64,000 nt of DNA, from NCBI GenBank assembly GCA_017643845.1, contig JAEPMR010000001.1, forward strand, positions 1-64,000, in the 5' to 3' direction. Both the position numbers and the translations under genes were made by a program. The notes beneath the pieces were generated by a model. That model had not been told where the DNA came from, made no database searches, and worked only from the letters and a program-made list of their open reading frames with translations. Below are positions 17,425 through 26,135 of this stretch, piece by piece. The DNA is from Marivivens sp. (GTDB lineage Bacteria > Pseudomonadota > Alphaproteobacteria > Rhodobacterales > Rhodobacteraceae). Each line of letters opens with the position of its first letter. The first letter of the stretch is position 1.

Positions 17425-18018
17425 TTAGTTGGCCTTTTGCTCATAAGCCGTGCCCCAGCCCCAAGCGCCGGTGCCGAAGCCGCGTGCCACGACGCGCTCG
17501 CGGTAGATCGCGGAGACAACATCACCGTCACCGGCCAGAAGTGCCTTGGTGGAGCACATCTCGGCACAGATCGGCAGCTTGCCCTCTGCGATACGGTTGC
17601 GACCGTATTTGGCGAACTCGGCGGTGGAGTGATCCTCCTCAGGGCCACCCGCGCAGAAGGTGCATTTGTCCATCTTGCCACGGCTGCCGAAGTTGCCCGC
17701 CTGCGGATACTGCGGCGCGCCAAATGGACAGGCATAGAAGCAGTAGCCACAGCCGATGCAGAGGTCCTTAGAGTGCAGGACGATGCCGTCTGCCGTCTGG
17801 TAGAAGCAGTCCGTCGGGCAGACTGCCATACAGGGCGCATCGGAGCAGTGCATGCATGCCACCGAGATCGAGCGCTCGCCGGGGGTGCCGTCATTGATCG
17901 TCACCACGCGGCGGCGATTGATGCCCCAGGGAACTTCGTGCTCGTTCTTACATGCGGTCACGCAGGCGTTGCATTCGATGCAGCGTTCGGCGTCACAGAG
18001 AAATTTTACTCGTGCCAT
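17425..18018 (-). CDS. fdoH: Formate dehydrogenase iron-sulfur (beta) subunit
   Basis: A 197-aa electron-transfer subunit with four [4Fe-4S] sites. The cysteine clusters are ERCIECNACVTACKNEHE (about residues 12-27), ACMHCSDAPCMAVCPTDC (about 55-72), LCIGCGYCFYACPFGAP (about 86-102), and a split set KCTFC with ICAEMC (about 121-153). Unlike E. coli FdnH it has no C-terminal membrane anchor, so it must be held by the alpha and gamma subunits. It has no leader and probably rides with the Tat-exported alpha subunit. The ATG at 18018 lies 14 bp after the fdoG stop, behind AGGAGGAGATAGGAA. Confidence 0.95.
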   Translation of the reverse strand: MARVKFLCDAERCIECNACVTACKNEHEVPWGINRRRVVTINDGTPGERSISVACMHCSDAPCMAVCPTDCFYQTADGIVLHSKDLCIGCGYCFYACPFGAPQYPQAGNFGSRGKMDKCTFCAGGPEEDHSTAEFAKYGRNRIAEGKLPICAEMCSTKALLAGDGDVVSAIYRERVVARGFGTGAWGWGTAYEQKAN

Positions 18019-18032
18019 TTCCTATCTCCTCC

Positions 18033-20906
18033 TTACGCTGCCCAGATCTTGCAGAGCGTTGCTTTGGTTTCCTGCATCTGAGTCACCGAGTCATAGCCGT
18101 AGGTTTGGGCTGTGTTGCTCGATTCACCCAAGACATAGGGATCGGCGCCTTCGGGGTATTTGTCCCGCAGGTCCGCGCCCTGATAATGCCCGCCAAAGTG
18201 GAAGGGCATGAAGGCCACGCCCTCACCCACCCGTTCGGTGACCATTGCCATGACCTTGACCTTGCCGCCTTCGGGGCCTTCGACCCAGACCTGATGCCCG
18301 TCACGAACGCCCAGATTGTTGGCGTCGCGCGGGTTGATCTCGACGAACATGTCCTGCTGCAATTCGGCAAGCCATGGGTTCGACCGGGTCTCGTCACCGC
18401 CACCCTCGTATTCCACAAGCCGGCCCGAGGTCAGGATCATTGGATAATCCTGGCTGAAGTCCTGATTCTGGATTGAGGCATTCATCGTCGGCAGACGATA
18501 GAACTTGCGGTCCTCGTAGGTCGGGTAGTCGGCCACGAGATCGCGACGGTTGGTGTAGAGCGGCTCGCGATGGAGCGGCACCGGATCAGGGAAGGTCCAC
18601 ACAACCGCGCGGGCCTTGGCGTTACCGAAGGGGGCACAGCCATGCATGATCGCGACCCGCTGGATACCGCCGGAGAGGTCGGTTTTCCAGTTGGTATTCG
18701 GGCCTGCCACCGCATCGATTGCGGCGCGTTCCTCTGCGGTCAGGTCGCTGTCCCATCCCAGATCCATCAGCATCTGCATGGTGAATTCGGGATAGCCGTC
18801 CTGAATTTCCGCACCCGGGTTTGAGACCCCATCGGCAAGAAGGTTGTCACCGTCCCGCTCAACGCCGAAACGTGCACGGAAGCAGAGACCGCCTTCGGCC
18901 ACCGGCTTGGACATATCGTAGAGGTTCGGCGTCCCGGGGTGACCCATTTCCGCAGTCCCCCAGCTCGGCCATGGCAAACCGTAGTAGTCGCCGTCGGCAG
19001 GGCCACCGATGGCCTGCAGCGTCGTCCGGTCGAACGTGTGCTGGTTCGCCATGTGCAGCTTAAGCCGCTCGGGCGACTGGCCGGTGTAGCCGATCGTCCA
19101 CATGCCGCTGTTGATCTCGCGCAGGGTGTCCTCGATGTTCGGGGTCACGCCGTCATCCTCGATCGCGATGTTGCGGAACATGCGGTCATGGAAGCCGAAC
19201 TTCTGTGCGAAGAGACCGATGATTTCGTGGTCGGTCTTGGACTCGAACAGGGGATCGACAACTTTTTCCCGCCACTGGATCGACCGGTTCGATGCGGTGA
19301 CCGAGCCGTAAGTTTCGAATTGAGTGGTGGCAGGCAGCAGGTAGCAGCCGTCTGTCCGGTCATGCAGCACGGCCGAAACGGTCGGGTATGGATCGATCAC
19401 GACAAGCATGTCGAGCTTTTCCATCGCCGTTTTCATTTCGGTCATACGGGTCTGGGAGTTGGGCGCGTGGCCCCAGAGCACCATGGCGCGGACGTTGTCC
19501 GGCTGATCCATGTTATCCTTGTCTTCGAGAACACCGTCGATCCAGCGGGAAACGGGGATACCGTTCGAGCCCATCAGCTCTTCGGAGCCGAACTGACCCT
19601 TGAGCCAGTCGAGATCCTCGCCCCAGACGCGGGCCCAGTGTGCCCATGAGCCCGGTGCCAGACCGTAGTAGCCGGGCAGCGTGTGCGACAGAACGCCGAG
19701 GTCGGTGGCGCCTTGCACGTTGTCGTGGCCGCGGAAGATGTTGGTGCCGCCGCCAGTGGTGCCCATATTGCCCAGCGCAAGTTGCAGGATGCAGTAGGCG
19801 CGGGTGTTATTGTTACCGTTGGTGTGTTGGGTGCCACCCATACACCAGATCACGGTCCCGGGGCGGTTGTTCGCCATGGTGCGTGCGACGCGCTCCAGCT
19901 GCGATCCCGGCACGCCGGTAACGCGCTCGGTTTCTTCGGGCGTCCACTTCTTCACCTCGTCCTTGATCTGGTCCATCCCCCAGACGCGGGTGCGGATGAA
20001 TTCTTTATCCTCCCAGCCGTTCTCGAAGATGTGCCACAGGATGCCCCAGATCAGGGCCACGTCCGTACCGGGACGGAAGCGGACATATTCGTCAGCATGG
20101 GCTGCGGTGCGGGTGAAGCGCGGATCGCAGACGATGAGCGGCGCGTTGTTTTCCTCTTTCGCCTTGAGCAGGTGAAGAAGGGAAACGGGGTGTGCTTCGG
20201 CAGGGTTGCCGCCGATGACGAAGATCGCACGGCTGTTGTGGATGTCATTATAGGAGTTGGTCATGGCGCCGTAGCCCCATGTATTGGCAACCCCTGCCAC
20301 GGTGGTGGAGTGACAAATCCGCGCCTGGTGATCGACGTTATTGGTGCCCCAATAGGCTGCAAACTTGCGGAACAGGTAGGCCTGTTCGTTGTTGTGCTTG
20401 GCTGAGCCGAGCCAGTAGACGCTGTCCGGGCCGCTTTCGCCGCGGATCTTCATCATGCCGTCGCCGATCTCATTGATCGCCTGTTCCCAGCTGATGCGCT
20501 TCCACTCGCCGTTCTCTTTCTTCATCGGGTACTTCAGGCGGCGCTCGCCATGGGCGTGCTCACGCACCGCAGCGCCCTTGGCGCAGTGGGCGCCGAGGTT
20601 GAACGGGCTGTCCCAACCGGGCTCCTGCCCGACCCAGACGCCGTTCTTCACTTCTGCGACAACCGTACAACCCACCGAGCAATGGGTGCAGACGGACTTG
20701 ACCGTTTGCACCGCGCTGTCGACTGCCGTTTGGGCCGCAGCGGTGGTGACAGTACCGCCCAGCGCGCCGACGCCCGCCAGGCCACCGATGGCCAGACCGG
20801 AGCCGCGCAGGAAGGCGCGACGATCGACTGATTTCTCTCCGACGGAGCGCAGCAGCGATGGACGCTGCCCTGTCCGTGATGTTCCGCTTGTTTTTCTCTT
20901 CAGCAT
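18033..20906 (-). CDS. fdoG: Formate dehydrogenase catalytic (alpha) subunit, Mo/W-bisMGD
   Basis: A 957-aa molybdopterin oxidoreductase oxidising formate to CO2 on the periplasmic side. A Tat leader with DRRAFLRG (residues 28-35) and a hydrophobic stretch precede the [4Fe-4S] ligands C73, C76, C80 and C108. The metal ligand is C198 in ARICHST, so this is a cysteine enzyme, not a selenoprotein as in E. coli. The C-terminal dinucleotide-binding domain contains PMILTSGRLVEYEGG. The gene lies between its Tat-leader miniprotein and fdoH. Whether W or Mo is used cannot be read, but a tungstate importer lies 8 kb away. Confidence 0.95.
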   Translation of the reverse strand: MLKRKTSGTSRTGQRPSLLRSVGEKSVDRRAFLRGSGLAIGGLAGVGALGGTVTTAAAQTAVDSAVQTVKSVCTHCSVGCTVVAEVKNGVWVGQEPGWDSPFNLGAHCAKGAAVREHAHGERRLKYPMKKENGEWKRISWEQAINEIGDGMMKIRGESGPDSVYWLGSAKHNNEQAYLFRKFAAYWGTNNVDHQARICHSTTVAGVANTWGYGAMTNSYNDIHNSRAIFVIGGNPAEAHPVSLLHLLKAKEENNAPLIVCDPRFTRTAAHADEYVRFRPGTDVALIWGILWHIFENGWEDKEFIRTRVWGMDQIKDEVKKWTPEETERVTGVPGSQLERVARTMANNRPGTVIWCMGGTQHTNGNNNTRAYCILQLALGNMGTTGGGTNIFRGHDNVQGATDLGVLSHTLPGYYGLAPGSWAHWARVWGEDLDWLKGQFGSEELMGSNGIPVSRWIDGVLEDKDNMDQPDNVRAMVLWGHAPNSQTRMTEMKTAMEKLDMLVVIDPYPTVSAVLHDRTDGCYLLPATTQFETYGSVTASNRSIQWREKVVDPLFESKTDHEIIGLFAQKFGFHDRMFRNIAIEDDGVTPNIEDTLREINSGMWTIGYTGQSPERLKLHMANQHTFDRTTLQAIGGPADGDYYGLPWPSWGTAEMGHPGTPNLYDMSKPVAEGGLCFRARFGVERDGDNLLADGVSNPGAEIQDGYPEFTMQMLMDLGWDSDLTAEERAAIDAVAGPNTNWKTDLSGGIQRVAIMHGCAPFGNAKARAVVWTFPDPVPLHREPLYTNRRDLVADYPTYEDRKFYRLPTMNASIQNQDFSQDYPMILTSGRLVEYEGGGDETRSNPWLAELQQDMFVEINPRDANNLGVRDGHQVWVEGPEGGKVKVMAMVTERVGEGVAFMPFHFGGHYQGADLRDKYPEGADPYVLGESSNTAQTYGYDSVTQMQETKATLCKIWAA

Positions 20907-20951
20907 GTTTTCATCCCTTGCTGGACCGGCGCGAGGCCGCCAATTGGGGCC

Positions 20952-21143
20952 TCAAAAGCGGGCCGTTTCGTAAAACGCCCGAATGTGGGCCGTATCCTGA
21001 ATCCGCGTGGTGTCTGTGTGCTCCGCTTCGACAGCGGCAGCTTGCGTGCCGGCGGCAGCCGCAGCGGCAGCGACGGGCGCTACGCTGGCAGCTTTGAGAA
21101 AATTGCGGCGGCTTTTATCCGCTTTTTCTACTGGTTTGGTCAT
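20952..21143 (-). CDS. Formate dehydrogenase-region Tat-leader miniprotein
   Basis: A 63-aa protein that is almost entirely a twin-arginine signal: SRRNFLKAASVAP at about residues 11-23, an alanine-rich core, then a short acidic tail ending HIRAFYETARF. It belongs to the known family of small Tat-signal proteins found upstream of fdoG-type genes; role unproven. It ends 45 bp before the fdoG start and follows the chaperone gene, matching conserved gene order. Confidence 0.85.
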   Translation of the reverse strand: MTKPVEKADKSRRNFLKAASVAPVAAAAAAAGTQAAAVEAEHTDTTRIQDTAHIRAFYETARF

Positions 21144-21209
21144 CGGGTCAGGTCCCTCCCTTTTGTGGCGCGACGGGGCGCCGATTTTGTTGCCGGTACA
21201 CCGGCCAAT

Positions 21210-21827
21210 TCATTCGTCCCCTCCAACGAGACGAAATGCATCTGCTTCGATCTTCATGAATGCGCGCCCGACGGTGCCGACCGGCGCATAGAGCACCGAG
21301 GTCTTGGCCCCTTCGAGATCGCTGAAGAAGTGTTGCGCCCAAGGCGCGATGTGACGGTTAAAGAACTCCCGCTGGCGGGAGAGCGACTGGGCCGCGCCGA
21401 AACGGCCGGTGATCAGCCCCGACATCATCTCCATCAGGCTGGCGATGTTATCTTCGGGCTCAAATACGTTCGGCGCGCGGGTGATGCCGAGGCGAAGCAT
21501 GTCCTGTCGCAAGGCGGCAAGCGGCTTTTCATTGAGAAATCCGGTCATGTAGTAGCTGGCGTAGGGCAGCAACTCGCCACGGGCCAGGCCGATAAAAAGT
21601 GCCGTATATTCGCGCTCGGCGGCAGGGACGGACGTTTTCCCCGCTAGACCGGCGAGAACGGTGACCGCCTTTCCCAGATCGGTGTCATCGCCAGTCAGCG
21701 CAGCGGTCTGCGACAGGAGCTGTTTGGACGGCGGTCCGGCCAGAAGAGCGGAGAGGTAACCGTAAAGATCCGCGCGAAGCTGGTCTTCTTCGGTAATCCT
21801 CGGGTTCTTCAGGGCGGCTTGAGTCAC
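21210..21827 (-). CDS. TorD-family cytoplasmic chaperone for formate dehydrogenase
   Basis: A 205-aa all-helical protein of the TorD/DmsD family, which binds Tat leaders and helps insert the cofactor before export. Recognisable segments are EDQLRADLYGYLSALLAGPPS at the N-terminus, EREYTALFIGLARGELLPYASYY in the middle, and FFNRHIAPWAQHFFSDLE near the end. The start is the GTG at 21827 behind AGGAGATACCCGAC; the longer in-frame start would overlap the DUF3306 gene. The expected client is the neighbouring Tat-exported alpha subunit. Confidence 0.88.
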   Translation of the reverse strand: MTQAALKNPRITEEDQLRADLYGYLSALLAGPPSKQLLSQTAALTGDDTDLGKAVTVLAGLAGKTSVPAAEREYTALFIGLARGELLPYASYYMTGFLNEKPLAALRQDMLRLGITRAPNVFEPEDNIASLMEMMSGLITGRFGAAQSLSRQREFFNRHIAPWAQHFFSDLEGAKTSVLYAPVGTVGRAFMKIEADAFRLVGGDE

Positions 21828-21843
21828 GTCGGGTATCTCCTGA

Positions 21844-22458
21844 TCATCCAGTAAAGGCAAAGCGCATGTGGCGGCGCGGGGTGGGGCGCGGTTCGTCCTC
21901 GGCAGAGGCGTCCTCAACGGTCACAACATTTGTTTCCGGCAGTTCCGGCGCGGCTTCCTCGCCTGCAGGGTCTTGGGCTGTGACTTCATCGGGTTCGGCA
22001 ATGGCGAGCGTTGTATCCTCAGCCTCGATTTCGGTGACTTCCGGGGCTGGCGCTTCGGATTGGGCGGCCTCGGCCAGACGGTCGATCATGCCTCGGCCCA
22101 CCTTGTAGACGGTGCGCAGATCGGGAACGACCATTGCCGCGTCGGTGAAATCCTGACCGTAATCGACGAGGCCGTCGACATTGGCGAGGGTCGGGTTGCT
22201 CAGCCAAAGGCGGCGGAGGGCTTTCTGACGAAGGCGTTCGGGCACGGCTTTTGCCATGAACGCACGGAAATCATCTCCCGGGCCGAGGGTGTCGGGATCG
22301 GGGAGATCGAGTGCTTCGAGTATTTCGGCGTCGCTGCGGCTCTCCAGCTCCTGTCGCTCTGCCGCTTCCCGTGCTGCGTGCGCACGCGCCTCTTCCGCGG
22401 ATTGCTCCGCCTCGACTGCGGCCTTGCGGCGCGACCAGAAATCAGCGGCACGGGTCAA
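21844..22458 (-). CDS. DUF3306 domain protein
   Basis: A 204-aa protein recognisable as DUF3306 by its start MTRAADFWSRRKAAVEAE and the core LRRLWLSNPTLANVDGLVDYGQDFTDAAMV. The N-terminal 50 residues are charged and probably helical; the C-terminus is acidic and low in complexity, with a basic end (PRPTPRRHMRF). The family accompanies DUF3305 and TorD next to formate dehydrogenases, but no biochemical role is established. The ATG at 22458 overlaps the DUF3305 stop (ATGA). Confidence 0.85.
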   Translation of the reverse strand: MTRAADFWSRRKAAVEAEQSAEEARAHAAREAAERQELESRSDAEILEALDLPDPDTLGPGDDFRAFMAKAVPERLRQKALRRLWLSNPTLANVDGLVDYGQDFTDAAMVVPDLRTVYKVGRGMIDRLAEAAQSEAPAPEVTEIEAEDTTLAIAEPDEVTAQDPAGEEAAPELPETNVVTVEDASAEDEPRPTPRRHMRFAFTG

Positions 22459-23018
22459 TGGACACCCCCTGACCGCGATTTGGGCGCACGATACACATCG
22501 GTGGTTTGGCGGATACGCGGATCGCCGATGCCGTCTTCGACGAGATCAACACGCTTACGGTCGCGCTTGCGCTTGATGAAGACCTCCTCGACGTGATGTT
22601 CGTCGCAGAACTTCTGGACCCAAGCGATCAACCCCAATGGCATTGGCACCTGTTCGATCAGGCCCTCGCCGCTGTCGGCATGGTCCTGTGCCTCATAAGG
22701 CGAGGCGGTGACCCGAAAGGCCTGCCATGGCAACTCGGTATCCGCATCTGCCGTTTCGCGCAGGATCACAGTGACGCTGGGCACTTTGGCGGCAAGACCG
22801 GAAAGGTAGGCTTCGGTGTCGGTCGACCACAGTTCCAATGGCAGGGTCGCGGCGTGAAACTCGACCACATCGCCCTCGCGGCGCAATTCTTTCCAGTCGG
22901 CAGCGGGCGCTCCGGGAAGAACGGCGACGACCTTCCACGCATATTTTGCCCAGCGGGTCACACCTGGCGACCTGCGGACAACGATACCCACCGGAATCGA
23001 TGCGTGGCTCAAAGCCAT
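22455..23018 (-). CDS. DUF3305 domain protein
   Basis: A 187-aa cytoplasmic protein of the DUF3305 family, beginning with the conserved VGIVVRRSPGVTRWAKYAWKV and containing ELWSTDTEAYL. The second half carries a basic stretch (FIKRKRDRKRVD). It is the first gene of the formate dehydrogenase operon and is expressed from the divergent control region at 23019-23357. Function unknown; constant linkage to DUF3306, TorD and fdoG suggests a maturation or assembly role. Confidence 0.85.
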   Translation of the reverse strand: MALSHASIPVGIVVRRSPGVTRWAKYAWKVVAVLPGAPAADWKELRREGDVVEFHAATLPLELWSTDTEAYLSGLAAKVPSVTVILRETADADTELPWQAFRVTASPYEAQDHADSGEGLIEQVPMPLGLIAWVQKFCDEHHVEEVFIKRKRDRKRVDLVEDGIGDPRIRQTTDVYRAPKSRSGGVH

Positions 23019-23357
23019 CAGAAACAGTCCTCCCTTCGCCGGTTGGTCCGGCGCTCCTGTTATAATCTTGGGGAGCAGTTACCGCGTCGCTCAACAAGTT
23101 TTTGCGCGAATCGGTTTTTTCTTCTGACCAATTCGGGGTGTTCGGACATTTTGTCCAGTTTGGACCCCTGTTCGGGAAAGGACGGTAGCCAATGTGTCCC
23201 GCGCCGTTTTCCCGATATTTTTAGTCGGTTTAATTTCATGATTTTTCGTGGCGAATCACGGATTCGGCACCGCTTTCCGGCTTTACGGAGACGGGAGTTT
23301 CATGCCTAGCTTGGCCCTGCCGGATGAGGAACCGGCGCGGGAGGACAAGGGAAAATC
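23019..23357. promoter_or_regulatory. Divergent promoter region of the fdo operon and polyferredoxin gene
   Basis: A 339-bp gene-free region between divergent genes. The clearest element is the perfect inverted repeat GGACA-TTT-TGTCC at 23144-23156, followed closely by TTTGGACC. GACATTTTGTC recurs upstream of tupB (30886-30896). I see no strong sigma-70 consensus. Confidence 0.6.
23144..23156. promoter_or_regulatory. Inverted repeat GGACATTTTGTCC
   Basis: Perfect 5-bp arms with a 3-nt spacer in the divergent fdo/polyferredoxin region. Its 11-nt core recurs exactly before tupB. Candidate binding site of the locus response regulator or another metal or formate regulator. Confidence 0.45.
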
Positions 23358-25316
23358 ATGACTAAGCGATTGATTTTATGCGATTGTGAGGGATCGCAGA
23401 AGATTGATGCTCAGGGTTTGAGCGCGGCAACGGGGCTGTCGTGCAGCCGCGTCCACACGGCGTTATGCACCCGCGAGATCGAGAGCGCAGCCACCGCGAT
23501 TCAAGCCGGCGATGCCATCATCGCCTGCGGGCAGGAAATGGCCCGTTTCGAGGAGCTGGCCGACGAACTGGGCGTGGAAGCGCCGCTTTTTGTCGACCTG
23601 CGGGATCGGGCCGGCTGGAACGGCGACGGGGCCGACACGACCCCCAAAATGGCCGCGCTCGCGGCGGAGGCGATGCTCCCCTCGCCGCCCGTGAAAACAC
23701 TGGATGTGACATCAGCGGGCGCCTGCCTGATCATCGGCAGCGGCGAGAGTGCATTTGCCGCCGCAGCGCAGCTGGCAGGTGTGCTGTCGGTCACCGTCCT
23801 GCAATTGGACGACGGGGAACCACCCGTCGAACGGAGTTTTGAGGTCATTCGCGGCACTCTGGTTCGGGCGCAGGGGACGCTGGGGCAATTTTCCCTCCGG
23901 TTTGATGGGTTGCAGATGATCGCACCCGGTGGACGCGGAGCGATGAGCTTTACAGCACCGCGCGATGGTGGGGAGACCACCTGTGACCTGATCCTCGACC
24001 TTTCGGGCGGCGCGGCGCTGTTCCCCGCCCCGCATAAACGCGACGGTTACCTGCGTGCTGACCCCGGCAATCGCGGCGCGGTCGCTGAGGCAATTTTCGA
24101 GGCCGGGCAATATGTCGGCACCTTCGAAAAGCCTGTGCATCTGGCGTATGACGAATTGCTCTGCGCCCACACACGTGCGGGGCAAAGCGGATGCACGCGC
24201 TGTCTGGACATCTGCCCGACATCGGCCATCCAGCCAGCAGGCGAGCATGTGGAGATTGATCCCTATGCCTGTGCGGGATGTGGTGCCTGTGCATCGCTCT
24301 GTCCGTCAGGTGCGATCACCTATGATGCGCCGCCGGTCGAGGCGCTGATCGCGCGGATGCGGGTCATGGTGGATAGCTATATTGCAGCGGGCGGGAATGC
24401 GCCGCGGCTGCTGGTTCATGACGAGGACCATGGCGGCGAGATGATCCGGCTCGCAGCCCGTTTCGGACGGGGGCTTCCGGCGGATGTGATCCCGCTTTCG
24501 GTGCCTGCGCTTTCGACCTTTGGGCATACGGAAATCCTTGCGGCCCTTGTCGCGGGTTACGGCGATATCAACATTCTGCTGTCGCCGCGAAGTGAGCGCG
24601 ACCCGCTGGCCTATCAGATCTCTCTGGCCGAGGCGCTCGGGGCATCGGGCCGCGTCCGGCTCTGCGATGTCGATACACCGGATGCGCTGAGCGACCTGCT
24701 CTATGACCAGACAGCGGAGCCGCTGTCGGTGGAGCCGACCCTGACGATGGGAAGCCGCCGCCAGATCACCCGCACCGCAGCGAAGGCACTGAACGCGGAC
24801 GTGCAAACGCCCATCGCGCTGCCTGACGGTGCGCCCTATGGAGCGGTTCTGGTCGATACCGATGCCTGCACCCTCTGTCTGTCTTGCGTATCACTGTGCC
24901 CAAGTGGCGCGCTGGTGGACAACGAGGACATGCCGCAGCTGCGCTTTCAGGAAGACGCCTGCCTGCAATGCGGAATTTGTGCGACTGCCTGCCCCGAAAG
25001 CGCGATCACGCTGGAGCCAAGGATGGACCTCAGTGATGCGGCGCTGAAACAGCAGGTTCTCAATGAGGAAGAGCCATTCTGCTGCATCGAATGCGGCGCG
25101 GCCTTTGGCGTGAAATCGACGGTGGAAAAGATCGTCGAGAAACTGGCGGGCAAGCACAGCATGTTTGCCGATTCAGATGCGGGCAAGCTGATCCAGATGT
25201 GTGACAACTGCCGGATCAAGGCGCAGTATCACAGCACGTCAGGCCCCATGGCAGCGGGAGAGCGGCCGCGGGTGCGCACCACCGACGACTACTTCAGCAA
25301 GCGCAAGGATCACTGA
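23358..25316 (+). CDS. Large 4Fe-4S polyferredoxin of the formate dehydrogenase locus
   Basis: A 652-aa cytoplasmic iron-sulfur protein with no signal peptide. It has an N-terminal region with scattered cysteines (LILCDCEG, CSRVHTALC), a first 2x[4Fe-4S] ferredoxin module (CTRCLDICPTSA and CAGCGACASLCPSGA, about residues 279-325) and a middle domain. A second 2x[4Fe-4S] module follows (CTLCLSCVSLCPSGA and CLQCGICATACPESA, about 500-555), then a C-terminal CCIEC / MCDNC pair that could bind zinc or another cluster. Similar genes accompany DUF3305/DUF3306/TorD in alphaproteobacteria. It is divergent from that operon and probably co-regulated. An electron-carrier role in FDH maturation or electron routing is inference. 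Confidence 0.85.
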   Translation: MTKRLILCDCEGSQKIDAQGLSAATGLSCSRVHTALCTREIESAATAIQAGDAIIACGQEMARFEELADELGVEAPLFVDLRDRAGWNGDGADTTPKMAALAAEAMLPSPPVKTLDVTSAGACLIIGSGESAFAAAAQLAGVLSVTVLQLDDGEPPVERSFEVIRGTLVRAQGTLGQFSLRFDGLQMIAPGGRGAMSFTAPRDGGETTCDLILDLSGGAALFPAPHKRDGYLRADPGNRGAVAEAIFEAGQYVGTFEKPVHLAYDELLCAHTRAGQSGCTRCLDICPTSAIQPAGEHVEIDPYACAGCGACASLCPSGAITYDAPPVEALIARMRVMVDSYIAAGGNAPRLLVHDEDHGGEMIRLAARFGRGLPADVIPLSVPALSTFGHTEILAALVAGYGDINILLSPRSERDPLAYQISLAEALGASGRVRLCDVDTPDALSDLLYDQTAEPLSVEPTLTMGSRRQITRTAAKALNADVQTPIALPDGAPYGAVLVDTDACTLCLSCVSLCPSGALVDNEDMPQLRFQEDACLQCGICATACPESAITLEPRMDLSDAALKQQVLNEEEPFCCIECGAAFGVKSTVEKIVEKLAGKHSMFADSDAGKLIQMCDNCRIKAQYHSTSGPMAAGERPRVRTTDDYFSKRKDH

Positions 25317-26053
25317 TGCTGCACCGGCGCGCCGAGATCCGCAGGCAGGACGCTTGCGGCATAGGCCTGAATGGCCTCGACCTCGTCGAATGTCAGTTCG
25401 ACGGGGACGATGGGCGACGGGCGTTCGGGATCGAAGGGCGGGCTGATACCATCGACCTGAAGAAACGCCGGATGGGGATTGAGCGCGAAGAACACGACGA
25501 AGCGTTCCTGCCAGTCGGCCAGTGCCCGCAACGCCATGAAGGACGGCGTGGAGCCGATGCCGATATTGCGACCCTGCGGACTGGTGCGATGACAGCGCCC
25601 GCAGTGCAGCGCGGCCAGTTCCGCCCCGGCGGAAACATCGCCGGTGAATTCGTAAACAACCATTTCCGGCTCGGGTTCCACGATCACGAAAGGCGGGCCG
25701 TCAGGAGGCGTGAAGCTGGTGATGGTGGTGGCGCCGACATCGGAGAGCAGCCAGTCTTCGAACCGGTCCGCAGCGGCGTTATTGCCGGAACGGACAATCG
25801 AAAAGCTGTCATCCCCGCGCGACAGGAACGGCTGCCCGGCATCGGTTGCCTCGACAAGAGCGAGATCGGCACCGGCACTGACCAGAGTGGCGCGGCGGCC
25901 GGTTTTCAACGTGAAACGCGGCAGGATGTAATCCAGAAGTCCGGAATCTGCCAATTGCGGAGCGACGGCGAGATCGAACTGGCGCGTCTCGTCCTGAGCC
26001 GCTGCCGGACCCGACAGAACCAGCAGAAAATATCCGATCATGTTCCAGCGCAT
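25310..26053 (-). CDS. TupA-like domain fused to a monoheme cytochrome c
   Basis: A 247-aa exported protein. Residues 1-20 are a signal peptide. Residues about 25-110 resemble a shortened tungstate-binding protein: AVAPQLADSGLLDYILPRF, FLSRGDDS and FEDWLLSD align with AVTTSFANSGLADVILPEI, FVSRGDDS and LENWLTSD in TupA of this same window. Residues 140-240 are a cytochrome c domain with heme site CGRCH (151-155) and a C-terminal helix TFDEVEAIQAYAASVL. No methionine lies in the usual sixth-ligand position; M173 or H194 could serve. The ATG at 26053 follows GGGAGGAG. It is convergent with, and overlaps by 7 bp, the polyferredoxin. Function unknown. Confidence 0.75.
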   Translation of the reverse strand: MRWNMIGYFLLVLSGPAAAQDETRQFDLAVAPQLADSGLLDYILPRFTLKTGRRATLVSAGADLALVEATDAGQPFLSRGDDSFSIVRSGNNAAADRFEDWLLSDVGATTITSFTPPDGPPFVIVEPEPEMVVYEFTGDVSAGAELAALHCGRCHRTSPQGRNIGIGSTPSFMALRALADWQERFVVFFALNPHPAFLQVDGISPPFDPERPSPIVPVELTFDEVEAIQAYAASVLPADLGAPVQHQ

Positions 26054-26135
26054 GGGCGCTCCTCCCAACAGTCAAACTATGGGCGGCGCGGCGCATGGAT
26101 CAAGCCCGAAGCCAAAACAAAAACCGGAGGCCGTT

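Noticed and set aside
20300-20330. Possible selenocysteine in the fdoG active site
   Set aside because: The metal-ligand codon encodes cysteine (ARICHST) and the frame has no internal TGA; fdh1A also uses cysteine.
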